Below, one piece after another: positions 1 through 9,789 of a stretch of 30,760 nucleotides of DNA. The notes beneath the pieces were generated by a model, which worked only from the letters and a program-made list of their open reading frames with translations, did not search any database and was not told where the DNA came from. The translations under genes and the position numbers were made by a program. Each line of letters begins with the position of its first letter. Position 1 is the first letter of the stretch. The DNA is from Nemertoderma westbladi (taxonomy: Eukaryota > Xenacoelomorpha > Nemertodermatida > Nemertodermatidae). The DNA lies in contig JAUCBJ010002082.1 of assembly GCA_032718475.1 (NCBI GenBank), positions 1-30,760 on the forward strand, given 5' to 3'.

Positions 1-940
1 AGGAGATATCGCCAATGGGAATATCTGGGAGTACAGACTCAGACACTTTTACTTCTATAAAGTTATCAGGCAATACCCTGTCATTATTGAGGAGCTTTTC
101 AAAGTGGGCTTTCCAACCATTGAGGCGATCGGCTGGTGATTCAGCCTTAACCTTGGTGGTTGGTTGGCTTTTCCGCCCAGTAAGCAGATTGATCGATTTC
201 CATGCCTGGGATGATTGCCTGCTGTCGTCAGCATCATTGATGGCATCAACCTGTTGGTTTATTAGCTCCTGTAGATTAACAGAGTACTGCCTGTTCAGGG
301 ACCTAGATGCAGCTTTAACTGCATTCTTGGCCGCTGTAGTCTGTTTGAGTCGGGACTCTTTCTGCGCCTTATGAAGGTCATTTCGGCACTTCTGAATTTT
401 GTTGTCAGTCCAGGGGGCCCTTTTCCTGTTTCGAGGGTATACAGGAACTGTTTCTGCAGCTGCTAACTTAACTGCTTCTGTAAAGGCAGTATAGCCCTCA
501 CAGTGATCTGCCGCCTCAGAGGCAAGAGCCTCATACCTGTTGCTCAGCTGTAGTGTGAAGCTGGATCTCACACTTGGCTGTTGCAACAGAGAGGACTAGT
601 CATGCCGTGGCAAGGCAGATTTCGTTGTTCTGCTAGCACGCAGACTAAGTCTTACCTTGGCCACAATAAGGCGGTGATCACTGGAGAAGGGTCGAAGTGT
701 AAATGCATTACAGTCTTGTATAGAGCTCCTGTATTTCCTACGAAACAGAATATGGTCTATCTGGGACTTGTGACCACTGGGTCCACTATGAGTCCATAGC
801 TTTCCAGTTCGCTTCTTGAACTGGGTTCCAGCCGAAAACAATCCATTTCCAGAGATAAAATCCTGAAGATGGACAGAATTTCGGTTAACACTATTGCTAT
901 AGACCCAGGGCGATGTCGGTGATTGATGCAGACTTGCATT
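1..940 (-). mobile_element. RTE-like non-LTR retrotransposon (LINE) fragment: endonuclease end plus linker
   Basis: Read on the minus strand, one frame runs from about 930 to the left edge. It contains the C-terminal part of an APE-type endonuclease (QIDHILFRRKYR, then SSDHRLIVAKVRLSL, with the catalytic SDH) and then the lysine/arginine-rich linker that precedes reverse transcriptase in these elements (RKRAPWTDNKIQKCR). The layout matches RTE/'craniofacial development protein 2-like' LINE proteins. One in-frame TAG at 596-598 interrupts the frame. The 5' side ends next to the GMP synthetase exon remnant, so the copy is 5'-truncated; reverse transcriptase would lie outside the window. The clade (RTE rather than another APE-type clade) is inferred from motif wording. 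It is a dead copy. Confidence 0.8.
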
Positions 941-956
941 GAAGAAAATTAAACTC

Positions 957-1106
957 CCCGCCAGGAACGCGGAAACCGAGTCGCGGGTGGCCGCGTAGGA
1001 ACGCGTTCCTCGCGCACAGAACGCGGATCGCGAGACCCGGGCCCGGGAACGGGTGCCGTTCCACGAACGCTTCGAACAGACCGAGGTCCCGTCCCTGTTG
1101 TCGGAC
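957..1106 (-). pseudogene. GMPS: GMP synthetase exon 3 (partial), ATP-pyrophosphatase/dimerisation junction
   Basis: A strong acceptor (pyrimidine-rich tract ending TTTCATTGCAG) at 1107-1108 opens an exon reading [19 protein letters not shown] and [13 protein letters not shown]. The [12 protein letters not shown] block is diagnostic of GMP synthetase, just before the C-terminal dimerisation domain. After about position 1008 the reading no longer resembles GMP synthetase and no obvious GT donor follows, so the left boundary is approximate. The LINE fragment starts at once on that side. The preceding family segment (TLRPDLIESAS region and following) is missing between this exon and exon 2, which suggests loss of an exon or an assembly gap. 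Confidence 0.75.
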
Positions 1107-1377
1107 CTGCAATGAAAGAGGCAGAAGGAAATAAAAATGACTTAAATATAAATATTTATTTATCTTAATTGTGTTAATCAATAAACATGTTTTGGTATAA
1201 AATAAATTAATTTGAAGAGAACAGTTCATATATAATTAAGAGAGATACACCTCCAGTAGAGGTAAATAGGTGATTATATTATATAATATAAATAGAAATC
1301 AAAACTTAATTAAAAAATAACGGAGTAAAAGTAAAAAAAAAAAGATTGAAAACTTAGGAGATAAAGAGTGGCAATCC
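1107..1377 (-). other. Intron 2 region of the GMP synthetase locus
   Basis: AT-rich non-coding DNA separating the exon 2 remnant from the exon 3 acceptor. In an intact GMP synthetase an additional coding segment is expected between these two exons; none is recognisable here. The 3' end is a convincing branch/pyrimidine/AG acceptor. The 5' end lacks a visible GT donor: the exon 2 sequence runs CAGGGGATTGCC where a CAG|GT junction would be expected. Confidence 0.5.
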
Positions 1378-1738
1378 CCTGGGCCAGCAGACACGTGGAC
1401 GTGTCCAACCCGAGACGCGACAACTCGTCCTCGATGACCCGCATAAAGGTGTCCCCGATGATCCGTCGTTTATCCTCCGGCTCCACGACGTCACGCAATG
1501 CCGGCGTCTCCCGGGAACCACCAACGGTGGTCCGAGCCGAGTAGAACTCCTCGCTGGCGTCCAGATATCGGACCTTGAGACCCAGGCCGTTGAGGGCGCG
1601 GACCACCTGGGTCGACTCGTCTAGTCGCATGAACCCGTTGTTGATGTGAACCGCGATGATGGAGTCAGATGGGATGGCCTTGTGGAGCAGCGCAGCGCAG
1701 ACAGTGGAGTCGACCCCGCCACTAACAAGGACAATCAC
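1378..1738 (-). pseudogene. GMPS: GMP synthetase exon 2, ATP-pyrophosphatase domain
   Basis: The acceptor AG at 1739-1740 opens a frame beginning VIVLVSGGVDSTVCAALL, the PP-loop (SGGVDST) that binds ATP pyrophosphate in GMP synthetase, which adenylates XMP. It continues through AVHINNGFMR and EDKRRIIGDTF, both characteristic, to LLAQG. Joined after exon 1 (ending SGTK, phase 0) the reading frame is continuous. The 3' end is odd: no GT follows the LLAQG codons, and open frame continues into unrelated AT-rich sequence. The gene is therefore either a pseudogene at this point or damaged by assembly or sequencing errors. The domain assignment itself is secure. Confidence 0.88.
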
Positions 1739-2056
1739 CTGTGAAATAGAAATAGAATTTCCTTAGACTTTTAATACCACACTGATTTGGTATTAATAAT
1801 GAAGTTCCGCCTTATCGGAAGTGACACTCTCCCAACGGTACCTTTTTCCACCGGTACCGGAAGTGACGTCTCTCCGTTTCCCTTACTGATACCTGTGTAA
1901 CGGAAGTGACGCCCCTCTGCTTCGCCGTTTACTTTACCTTTGGACCGGAAGTGACACCACTCTATTTCCTTTACCTTTCTGCCGGAAGTGACGTCTCTCC
2001 GTTTCCCTTACCTTTGTACCGGAAGTGACGCCTCTCCGTTCCGCCGTTTCCCTTAC
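1739..2056 (-). other. GMP synthetase intron 1, filled mostly by a donor-site minisatellite
   Basis: The intron starts at AAG|GTAAGGG (2057/2056) and ends at TTTCACAG (1739-1740). Both ends match the GT-AG rule and both exons are phase 0. Most of its length is the repeat described separately; the remainder, 1741-1810, is AT-rich with no other recognisable feature. Confidence 0.75.
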
Positions 2057-2075
2057 CTTTGTACCGGAAGTGACG
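1810..2075 (-). repeat. Minisatellite, about 40-bp units, carrying repeated 5' splice sites
   Basis: Seven diverged copies of a unit read on the minus strand as GTCACTTCCGGTACAAAG then GTAAGGGAAACGG plus a short spacer. The plus-strand marker GGAAGTGAC recurs near 1820, 1859, 1904, 1947, 1983, 2023 and 2065, a spacing of roughly 38-44 bp. The copy at the highest coordinate is the real exon 1 end (codons for V-T-S-G-T-K) with its donor. The others repeat exon end plus donor into the intron, most keeping an AG|GTA junction. The array therefore arose by tandem duplication across the exon-intron boundary. Confidence 0.85.
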
Positions 2076-2721
2076 CACCGCTGTATCTCGGCGGTACAAC
2101 TCGCTTCTCGGTTATCCATAGTAAAGTTACCGGTGCAACCCGAAACTTTGTACAGGAAGTTCCTCATCATGACCCGCCCGTTGGTGGTGAGATCAACCTC
2201 GGGGTGGAACTGCACCCCGTAGAACGGACGCGATTCGTGTGCCAACGCCGCCACCATGTCGCCGGACCGCGCCACAACCTGGTAACCAGGGGCAAACGAG
2301 GTAACCGTATCCCCGTGGGTTAGCAGCACCGACTGGTGGGCTTCCAGTTAACTAAACAGAGGACAATCCGTTTCCACCGTAACATCGAACTGGCCATCTT
2401 CTCTTGCTTCTTTCTTCTCGACTTTGCCTTCGAAGATATATTGTTTATCAGTTGTAGTCCGTAGCAGATACCTAGAACCGGAATCCCCAAAGAGAATATA
2501 CCCGGATCGCATCGTGGAGAGTCTGGTGACGTCACGCTTTCTGGGCCGCCCGATATAATGATCGCTTTGAAGCCCTTCCTATGTAGTTCCTCTGGGTCGG
2601 TGTTTAACGGTAGTAACTCGGTCCCAACGTTCAGCTCACGCACTTTACGATCTATAACTTTGCCGTATTGCGCTCCTGCGTCCAATAACGCTACAAACTC
2701 TGCTGAATGGCACGTCGACAT
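2057..2721 (-). pseudogene. GMPS: GMP synthetase exon 1, glutamine amidotransferase domain, frameshifted
   Basis: ATG at 2721 starts a class I glutamine amidotransferase: LDAGAQYGKVIDRKVREL, IIISGGPESV, PVLGICYGLQL (nucleophile Cys in GICYG), then LLTHGD, VVARSG and FHPEVDLTTNG (catalytic His/Glu). GMP synthetase uses this domain to supply ammonia to the ATP-pyrophosphatase domain, converting XMP to GMP in the cytosol. The exon ends at 2057 with a strong donor in phase 0, matching exon 2. Two lesions are visible: a shift of reading frame at about 2433-2439, after the GLQLIN stretch, and an in-frame TAA at 2348-2350. Homology is continuous on both sides, so these are recent mutations or base-calling errors. 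With the defects in exons 2 and 3 a pseudogene is the simpler reading. Confidence 0.88.
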
Positions 2722-4562
2722 AATTAATTACCGCTAATTCTGTAATTCAATTATTAACATACAATATTTGTAGGCCTAATTATTATAGTACTGTTCTGAC
2801 TGTCTGAGGTTTTAGAATGAGCTGATTTCATTGGGAATGTTTATAAAATTGTGGTATTTTCAAAAATGGCCAATGTGCCAGTCGAAAATTTTAAGTGCCA
2901 GCCAGTGCACTTCTATTCCAGTACTGCAGTACTCTGGTCGGTACTGGTCCGGTAATGCAGTGTATTATTCTGTATGTGGTATGTGCATTATACTGCACTA
3001 CTGCGTTAGGCAATAGATTAATGCTGAGTGCATTATGCGTTACTGTGTTAGGCATCAATCAATGCCTTTTATCATTATTACATTACCTGATTACCTGTGT
3101 TTATTTGACTATTTATTATCACCTCTCTCTACACGGGCTGGCAGCCACCCGGGCCTAATCTAATCTGGACATAGTATCTGAATCTGTATGGAGGCCGTAG
3201 CAGTAGCAGTTACTAACATTTGTACATTTCGACGGGCGATATATTCAGTAAACCGGAATCTGTTCCGACTTCATTGTGCTATATGCTATAAATACCTCAA
3301 ATTCCTCGGAGACCGCCAGAAAAATAATATACCGCCCATCGTCCTTCGAAATTCATGACGGAGAGTAATCAACAAAGGTGCGATATTTTTAAATGTCATA
3401 TTCGTGATCAGCATCCCAAACCCCATATGGTCATAAAATCAACTTGTTTTCGTGGTGATTTTTCATTATCGTATTTTGACTACTTGTTTTTTTCGTGCTC
3501 CAGGGGCACAAATAACTGACTAATAACTAATACAACAACATGCCTAAGCCTATGTTGTTATATTACACAACTCTTCGATATGTTTGATGTAGAGGAATAA
3601 ACCTTCCCAATGAAATCAGCACATTCTAAAACCTCAGTAGCCAAACTGTACGGCCAATTTACCACTTTTGAAAAAAGTGATACTTGCACTTTTGGTGCTC
3701 TTTTACTATCTATTGATAAAAAAATGAAAATAGTGCTTCTAATCTTGCTTCGATTACTAATAATGAATTAAACAAACCAAAAAAGCATAGTATTATAGTT
3801 TAATGGTTATACCAAAGTCTTGAAGCAGCGGTGATGTATTTTGTGTACTTTTATCAATTCCGAAAGGTGTTGATATGGTATGGGTGCCAGGAATGCCTCA
3901 TATCTCGAAAACTACTGGAGCTATTAACTTTTTATTTGTCTCGTGTCAAAGAGGATATAATTTTAGTTAGGGACAAGTACTTTTCGACGCGCTAGACGTA
4001 TATTTTCAGGGGTTTTATCTAAGAGACTGGCCCACTAAATTAAGGGGCTTTGCAGCAGCTTGGCGGGTCGTATATATAGTAGGTCATGGTACAGTCTTAT
4101 TGGCCATTTAGAAGCGAGCCTTCCAAAGCTACGCTTAAACACTACTGGAAGACTTTGAGATTGCCGCACAGAGGGTGGCATTTATAGTTTTAGCGACAAG
4201 CCATGCCAAGGCGTCCGTATATCTACTAATGTACATACCGTATCTCTAGTAGGCCTACGCTGTGATGAAAACAATGTTGTCTAATGCCAGTTATCAATGT
4301 TAAAGATATTGTACAACATAAACTGCACTCAGAATAATCTCAATTACTGCAATCCGCCTAAGTACCGGTAGCCCGTTATCAACCCCAACACCAATCAGTT
4401 CTAGTACAGCAGTACTTACCGTACCGGTATACAGTACATCAGTCTATTGTTTTTCAGTCCAGAAAATCGACTTAGATCCTACTTTTTCCCCACATCTCCC
4501 GCAGTTTTTTCATAAAAACTTTATCATATTTTACTTTCAGTTTCAAACTGTTTCAGTCGGCT
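2722..4562. other. Intergenic, nothing recognised
   Basis: AT-rich DNA upstream of the GMP synthetase start and downstream of the Ty3/gypsy remnant. Short open frames at 2831-3158 have no coding character. Near 4440-4560, read on the minus strand, a purine-rich stretch (GCGGGAGA followed by TGTGGGG) could be the polypurine tract and start of a 3' LTR of the neighbouring element, but no matching 5' LTR was found. Confidence 0.5.
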
Positions 4563-5618
4563 TCAACATTCCTCTATATATCGTCTCGGTGGGTGCACTG
4601 TTCGCTGTGGTCTTGATAATTTCTTTGATGATGATTCTATAACTGAGTCTTCACTGTCTTCGCTGCTACTATCACTGTCATTATCGTGCGTCGTCTCGTG
4701 AACAACTGGTTTCTCTTCTTGTCGGTAGGTCTTTCTTACGTCATTCATGTGTCTTCTGACTCCATTTACAACTACGGCCCACTTGTCTACTGTTTCGACT
4801 CGAACCGGGCCTCTTCACTTCTTCCAGCATTTTACATGTTGTCCAGGCTTTACATAGACCCAGTCTCCTGGCTGTATCTTGTGTAGTGGCTTCGTCGTGT
4901 CGGTGCTCGTTTGTCCTATTGCTGTTTTGATACCCGGTAGCTTGGTACGTCTCTCCGCTAACCCTCGGAAACACAATTCCGTGGGGGAACCGTCTTCTCC
5001 TCTACTTGTGGTATGATTGTACCAGAAAGTTGACTGTTCTAACGTTTTCCCCAAGCGAGCCGCCCACGTTTTTATAGTGCGGTGTACCCGTTCGACCGGG
5101 TTGCCCTGTGGTCGATACGCACATATGTATGATATGTTTACTTCCCATTTACTGAGGAATTTCTGGAACTCGTAGCTCCAGAATGCCGGTCAGTGGTCAG
5201 CCATCACTATGTCTGGAGGACCCAATTCTGTGAAGATCTGCTGCATTTCTCGCACCACATTGCAAGCATTCTCGTTGGTTACACGACGTATTATGGTATA
5301 CTTTGTTGCACAGTCCTTTATTGACAGATACTGCCGATTTCCATATTCAACGAAGTCTATTGATAGCCGATTCCACACTTTTGAGGCCTTTGTACTCCCA
5401 GTCTTCCAATTCAACGGACTCGGATCTATGCTGAAGCATTGCTGGCATTCCCGACATATTTGTTCCACCATTTGTTTGTCTATTACTTCTTTCAGTTCAA
5501 CGTCGCAATGACACATCTCCAATGTTCTCTCGATACCCGGATGGAATATGTTATGAATTTCTGTAATCCGTTTTCGATGATCTGAATCTACTGTTTCTTT
5601 GAGCTGCATTGTTGCCAC
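4563..5618 (-). pseudogene. Integrase and C-terminal tail of the Ty3/gypsy remnant
   Basis: One reading frame from 5618 to 4563, broken by two stops (5190-5192 and 4815-4817). N-terminal zinc finger (His-x3-His near residue 22, Cys-x2-Cys near 55), catalytic-core Asp in LSIDFVEYG, a second Asp immediately before the first stop, and Glu in GNPVERVHRTIK. The C-terminal part has the KPGDWV-type SH3-like segment (IQPGDWVYVKPG) and an acidic serine-rich stretch, then a basic end. This would have inserted element cDNA into chromosomes. Confidence 0.82.
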
Positions 5619-5806
5619 AGCTGCTGCTAAGGGTTTTCTTTGATTTTCTTCGATACCATAGGGTTCGCTATTGCCAATTTTTAACCAATTCTTCGGAACT
5701 CTTGTTAGCGCATCTGCTTTGTTTAAATGTGTGGGTACTTGACATGGGTGGATCTTTAAGTCAAATTGCTGGATAGTGTTAGCGATTATATCCAGCCGTC
5801 TTGCTA

Positions 5807-6898
5807 TTAATTTCCGCGATTGTCCCTTTGTTCTGATGCATGTTCAGATGTCTGTTCCAACATTTCCATAGCCATCTGTCTAACTTTCGCATCGACGACA
5901 TTATCCCATGCCATTTCTGCACAGCACCGCTGAATCCATGCGCACGCAGGCCTGATCGATCCTGCTATCGGATAGTGACCACGCAACTTCCCGCACAGCG
6001 AATATATTTCTCGTCTAGTTATCGTATCCGACACTTCCGTTGGTACCTCCAAGTCGCGATTCCGCTGCAGCGTACCAGTATGGTCTTCTGTTATGTGGAG
6101 TCCTAATACTCGGCTTCCATGCTCGATTTTTTTCGCTGGTTTAGTCATCAGTCCGTACTTAGTCAAATGGTCGCGCACTTTGCCAGTCGAAATGCGTTCT
6201 GTATCGACGTAGATGTCATCTCTGAAGTTGTTAGTTGCTTTCTTCACTTCTACATCCTTTGATAACACTTTCTCCACTATTCTATCCATGATTTTGGGTG
6301 CTGGTCCTATCCCAAACCCCATTACTGTAACCAAGTACTGAGTCCCATGGTATACCACGGTTTGAAAGGGTCTCAATGCTTCAGTAATTCCTACCTGCAT
6401 ATAGGCCCATTTCAAGTCTAAAAGCACTGTTTTATTTCCCATACAGCGCCACTTACGCATTTTTTCGTTACAGGCAGCCGCTTCGCGACCTGGCGAGTTT
6501 TCCACATGCTGGTTCAACTCTCTGTAGTCCAATATGGGGCGGACTCTTTCTTTCTTCGGTTCATATTTAGACATGATTGGAATAGTACCTCGCACCGCAC
6601 CGTGTTTATCTGGGTCGTATGGTACCATCCAACTTTGCTGTACCCACTCTTCCATCCCCGATTCGAACATCCGCCGATGTTCCGGACGAATTTTGTACTC
6701 TGTTGCTCTATTTTGCAGCATCAGCTCCGAGTTGTTCTTCCACTTCCACTCAGCAACCCATTTATATCCATCGTAGGTAGCGCTAAAGTCTGACTCATCT
6801 AATTCGATTACCGGATTAGAGAATGGTTTGGCAACTTTGGGAGAAATGAAGCTCGCTGCTGCTCCGACCAGTTCCTTTGTATCCCTGCCCTGCAAACA
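5807..6898 (-). pseudogene. Reverse transcriptase domain of the Ty3/gypsy remnant
   Basis: A 362-codon open frame with no proper ATG near its start. It carries, in order, the RT entry block, RPILDYRELNQ at about residue 120, LDLKWAYMQVGITEALRPF at about 158, VMGFGIGPAP at about 190 and the FRDDIYVD catalytic block at about 224. The frame then leaves homology (…QRDNRGN) where a deletion removes the N-terminal RNase H. The FRDD form replaces the usual aliphatic/tyrosine residue before DD, which may be a further lesion. The substrate would have been its own RNA. Confidence 0.85.
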
Positions 6899-6899
6899 T

Positions 6900-7525
6900 T
6901 TTACGTTAATTACGCTAATCTAACGTTAGACTTTAGTCTGTTTTAGGTTAGAAAAATAAAGTTATAAAAATAACTTAGAACAAACGTTTTCTAACGTCTT
7001 ATAATCGTTTAAAAACTACATGTCTAAAATCAACTAAACCCAAACGTTAAACCGACGTTCAATTTTAACATCAATTTTTAACGTTATTTTGAAACGTCTG
7101 ACATTGGTTAAATTTAATCATGAACAAAAATGACTAAACACAAACGTTAAACAGACGTTGAATTTTAACATCAATTTTTAACGTTATTTTGAAACGTCTG
7201 ACATTGGTTAAATTTAATCATGAACAAAAATGACTAAACACAAACGTTAAACAGACGTTTAATTTTAACATCAATTTTTAACGTTATTTTGAAACGTCTG
7301 ATGTTGGTTAAAATTAATTATGTACAAAAATCACTAAACCCAAACGTTAAACAAACGTTGACTTTTAACATAGATTTTTAACGTTATTTTGAAACGTCAG
7401 ACATTGGTTAAATTTAATCATGAACATAAATCACTAAACCCAATAATAAACAAACGTTGAAATTTAACATCGATTTTTAATGTTAATTTAAAACGTCTGA
7501 CATTGGTTAAATAGAATCATTCTTG
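6900..7525. repeat. AT-rich tandem repeat, 100-bp period
   Basis: The landmark CAAACGTTAA recurs exactly at 7041, 7141, 7241 and 7341, with a degraded copy at 7441; TTTTGAAACGTC(T/A)GAC recurs at the same period. About five well-kept units plus a diverged lead-in from 6900. Units are rich in AACGTT palindromes. There is no coding content. It abuts the truncated 5' end of the Ty3/gypsy remnant. Confidence 0.9.
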
Positions 7526-7624
7526 TATTAGAAAATTGTAATTTAATTTAGTCACGTTAATATTTATTGCACCAGGTCCCCCGGAATATAGTGTTGTAAT
7601 TCAGTGTCATGCAACTATCACTCA

Positions 7625-8188
7625 AGTTGTACCTTGTGGTCTTACTTTTGTACCTGGGGGGGAGGGGGTGTGGTCTTACTTTTTTCCCTGGGGGGGGTCT
7701 TAATACTTTTGTACTAGGGGGTCTTACTTTTGTTTCAGGGGAGTCTTACTTTTGTACCAGGGGGGTCTTACTTTTGTACTTGGCGGGGTCTTACTTTTTG
7801 TACCTGGAGGGGTCATACTTGGACTTACTTTTGTACCTGGGGGTCTTACACTACTTTTGTACCTAAGGGGGGGAGGTCTTACTTTTGTACCTGGAGGTCT
7901 TACTTTTCTTCCAGGGGAGTCTTACCTTTGTACCTGGGCCACGTGGGTCTTACGTTTGTACCTGGGGGCCTTACGTTTGTACCAGGGGGTCTTACTTTTG
8001 TACCTTGGGGGGGGGGGTCTTACGTTTGTACCTGGGGGTCTTACTTTTGTACCTGGGTGGGTCTTACGTTTGTACCTGGGGGCCTTATGTTTGTACCAGG
8101 GGGTCTTACTTTTGTACCAGGGGGATTTACTTTTGTACCTTGGGGGGGGGGGTCTTACGTTTGTACCTGGGGGGTCTTACTTTTGTAC
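7625..8188. repeat. G-rich minisatellite, units of about 22-28 bp
   Basis: Roughly two dozen copies of a unit close to GGGGGTCTTACTTTTGTACC on the plus strand, with T/G variants (CTTACGTTTG) and G-runs of 4-11 bases. Blocks of variants recur in order (about 7940-8040 and 8040-8170), so there is higher-order duplication. Long frames across it in several phases are repeat artefacts. Read on the minus strand each unit contains GGTACAAAAGTAAGACC, that is, AG|GTAC and AAAA|GTAAGA splice-donor-like steps. The array begins at the end of the candidate exon at 8190-8556. Confidence 0.9.
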
Positions 8189-8189
8189 C

Positions 8190-8556
8190 TTCGATTTCGA
8201 ATAGAATTTTCGCATTCGATTCTCAATTTATCGTTCCAACTCCGCTGGGTATGATATTTAAACAGTACCATTTCCCTTTCGGTGTCGACATCGTCCGTAT
8301 CGTGTAAATCGATAGGATGACCAGTAGTTAAGAAGTCCATATGCGTACCATTACGATGCGTATAGCGAGCGGTGAAGTTTCTATAGTCCAATTCACGCGT
8401 AAGTTGCTCCTGGGACATTGGCGGTTCGATATAACGACCATCGTCCTCTGTAGTAGTTGGACCAGCGTCGCCGCGTATCAAGCTATCAACAAACGTTTGT
8501 AAAGGTAGAGTATATCGCTCCCTGATACCAAGATCATCTTCTATCAACTCAGTCAT
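8190..8556 (-). CDS. Candidate first coding exon, unknown protein
   Basis: ATG at 8556 opens an acidic, low-hydrophobicity frame (MTELIEDDLGIRERYTLPLQ…) of about 122 codons before it enters the minisatellite. It has mixed composition, no retroelement motif and no signal peptide or membrane segment. It ends at CGAAG|GTACAA (8189/8188) or a few bases later at AAAA|GTAAGA (8181/8180), either of which could be a splice donor. The upstream sequence 8570-8800 is richer in CpG than its surroundings, as expected of a promoter. I do not recognise the family. No partner exon was identified, so this could also be a chance open frame. Confidence 0.45.
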
Positions 8557-9340
8557 ATCTGCTATATGAGTTTATCAATATTATAATGAGTTTATATTTA
8601 GGCTAGCGAGCGTCGCTGCCTACCCCTCTCGGCCCCCGGACAGCGCAAGATCCTCAGCGCTGGTGTATTTTTGCCGATGTGCCTATCGCCAACGTCGTAG
8701 CTGCACAACGACTACAACAACCAGCGCGAGTCACTCCACCGTCCGTCCCAAAGGCTTAGATTTACTTCAGGTTCTTACTGGAGAGTTAGGGCTACTTTCA
8801 CAATTGCGACTCGCTACTGTAAACACACTTTAGTAGTAACATTCACCTATAAACGCACAAATTCCACACAACTGTCACAAATCGCACACATTCGGGCCAT
8901 TTGTCCGTTAGTCAGTGCCTTCCAGAATGCCACGTTATTATTGGGTATCCTGGGATACTAGCAGTGTGCTATTTATTCCTTATGCTATTCAATGGGCAAG
9001 CTTTATTGTTCTTTTAACTCACTTCTAATTCTAGCATGGTTGTTGCTATGGTGACATTATGGAAAGCTAGCGGTAGAATTAGGGTAATTCCCATGCATAC
9101 AGATCTGGGATGCTATTTAATAGTAATTCTTTAATTGTCAATATTTCTCTTTATACATGATTTTATGAATTTTATCGGCTATTGACTATATATTGGAGAT
9201 TCTCGCACACTAATATACTTAATAGGGTGAATCTCCGCTCCCATGATCTATTAATTTATGGAATTTTGGGAATGTTATAAATTGTATAAAAATGACAATT
9301 TATCAAATTCATTAAAAAGATGAATTTAAATTTATTCCCG
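8557..9340. other. Upstream region of the candidate exon; no gene
   Basis: 8570-8800 is relatively GC- and CpG-rich and could be a 5' UTR or promoter on the minus strand. 8800-9340 is AT-rich without recognised features except an RFX/X-box-like palindrome at 9042-9055. Confidence 0.4.
9042..9055. promoter_or_regulatory. X-box-like motif
   Basis: GTTGCTATGGTGAC resembles the RFX X-box imperfect palindrome (GTTGCC, short spacer, RGYAAC) with the second half-site one base off. It lies about 490 bp upstream of the ATG of the candidate exon at 8556. A match of this length can occur by chance. Confidence 0.25.
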
Positions 9341-9459
9341 TAAATTTTATTATTTAATATTAAATAGACACAATTTTATTCCAGAACATGTCTGGGGACT
9401 GGGATCCTTGATTCTAGGAAATTGATCCTTTTAAGAATATCGGTAAGTGCTACGATATC
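9340..9459. repeat. Diverged host repeat, copy 1 (split by the TTAA element)
   Basis: TTTATTCCAGAACATGTCTGG… to …CTACGATATCTTAA matches, with scattered differences, the copy at about 11035-11245 (TTTATTCCAGAACTTGTCTGG… to …CCGCGATATCTTAA). Subtracting the inserted element, the two copies are about 166 bp apart, so they are a tandem pair. Confidence 0.7.
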
Positions 9460-9463
9460 TTAA
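9460..9463. other. TTAA target-site duplication, left
   Basis: TTAA directly before the CCCTATTA terminus; the identical tetranucleotide is at 11031-11034. Confidence 0.8.
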
Positions 9464-9789
9464 CCCTATTAAACCCGGGGGGGGGGGGTCAATATGACCC
9501 CTCCCGTGGTTTTTTTATTATAATTCTGAAACAAACGCAGTTGGGAATCTGAAATTTTATGACTTTTCCTTAAAATCTATTGTCTTCCTAGTAGTGAAAA
9601 CCGTTTTCAAAAATATGTGGTACTTTTCGAGTTATAGCGCCATTTTTTAACCCTACTTTTGGCACTTTTTTTGAGACGTTTTTTGAAAATTACATTTCAT
9701 TAAATATGAATTGTAACATCTCTATTTTTTATTTACACGGGTTTTTTGGTGTTAGAAATTTGATGGAATTCATATAAATTGATTTAGAA

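Larger units (their letters stand above)
4563..6898 (-). mobile_element. Decayed Ty3/gypsy-like LTR retrotransposon pol (reverse transcriptase, partial RNase H, integrase)
   Basis: Order on the minus strand is RT (5807-6898), a short RNase H C-terminal piece (about 5625-5810), then integrase and tail (4563-5618), the Ty3/gypsy order. RT shows RPILDYRELNQ, LDLKWAYMQVGI and the FRDDIYVD active-site block. Integrase has an HHCC zinc finger (HNIFHPG and CRECQQC) and a DDE-type core. The product ends in a basic RPQRTVHPPRRY tail. It is dead: in-frame stops at 5190-5192 and 4815-4817, a frame change near 5810-5830, and most of RNase H deleted. Gag, protease and the 5' LTR are absent; the 5' side is cut off by tandem repeats. 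Confidence 0.88.

Noticed and set aside
1810-2075. Cluster of ETS-family binding sites (ACCGGAAGTGAC)
   Set aside because: The motif is the complement of the exon 1 coding end (V-T-S-G) copied by the minisatellite; repetition explains it better than an enhancer, though binding is not excluded.
2831-3158. Two overlapping plus-strand open frames
   Set aside because: Short, with no homology-like motifs, start context or splice sites; chance frames in intergenic DNA.
7609-8307. Long overlapping repeat proteins (LTFVPGG and similar)
   Set aside because: They are translations of the G-rich minisatellite in several phases, with no non-repetitive coding sequence.
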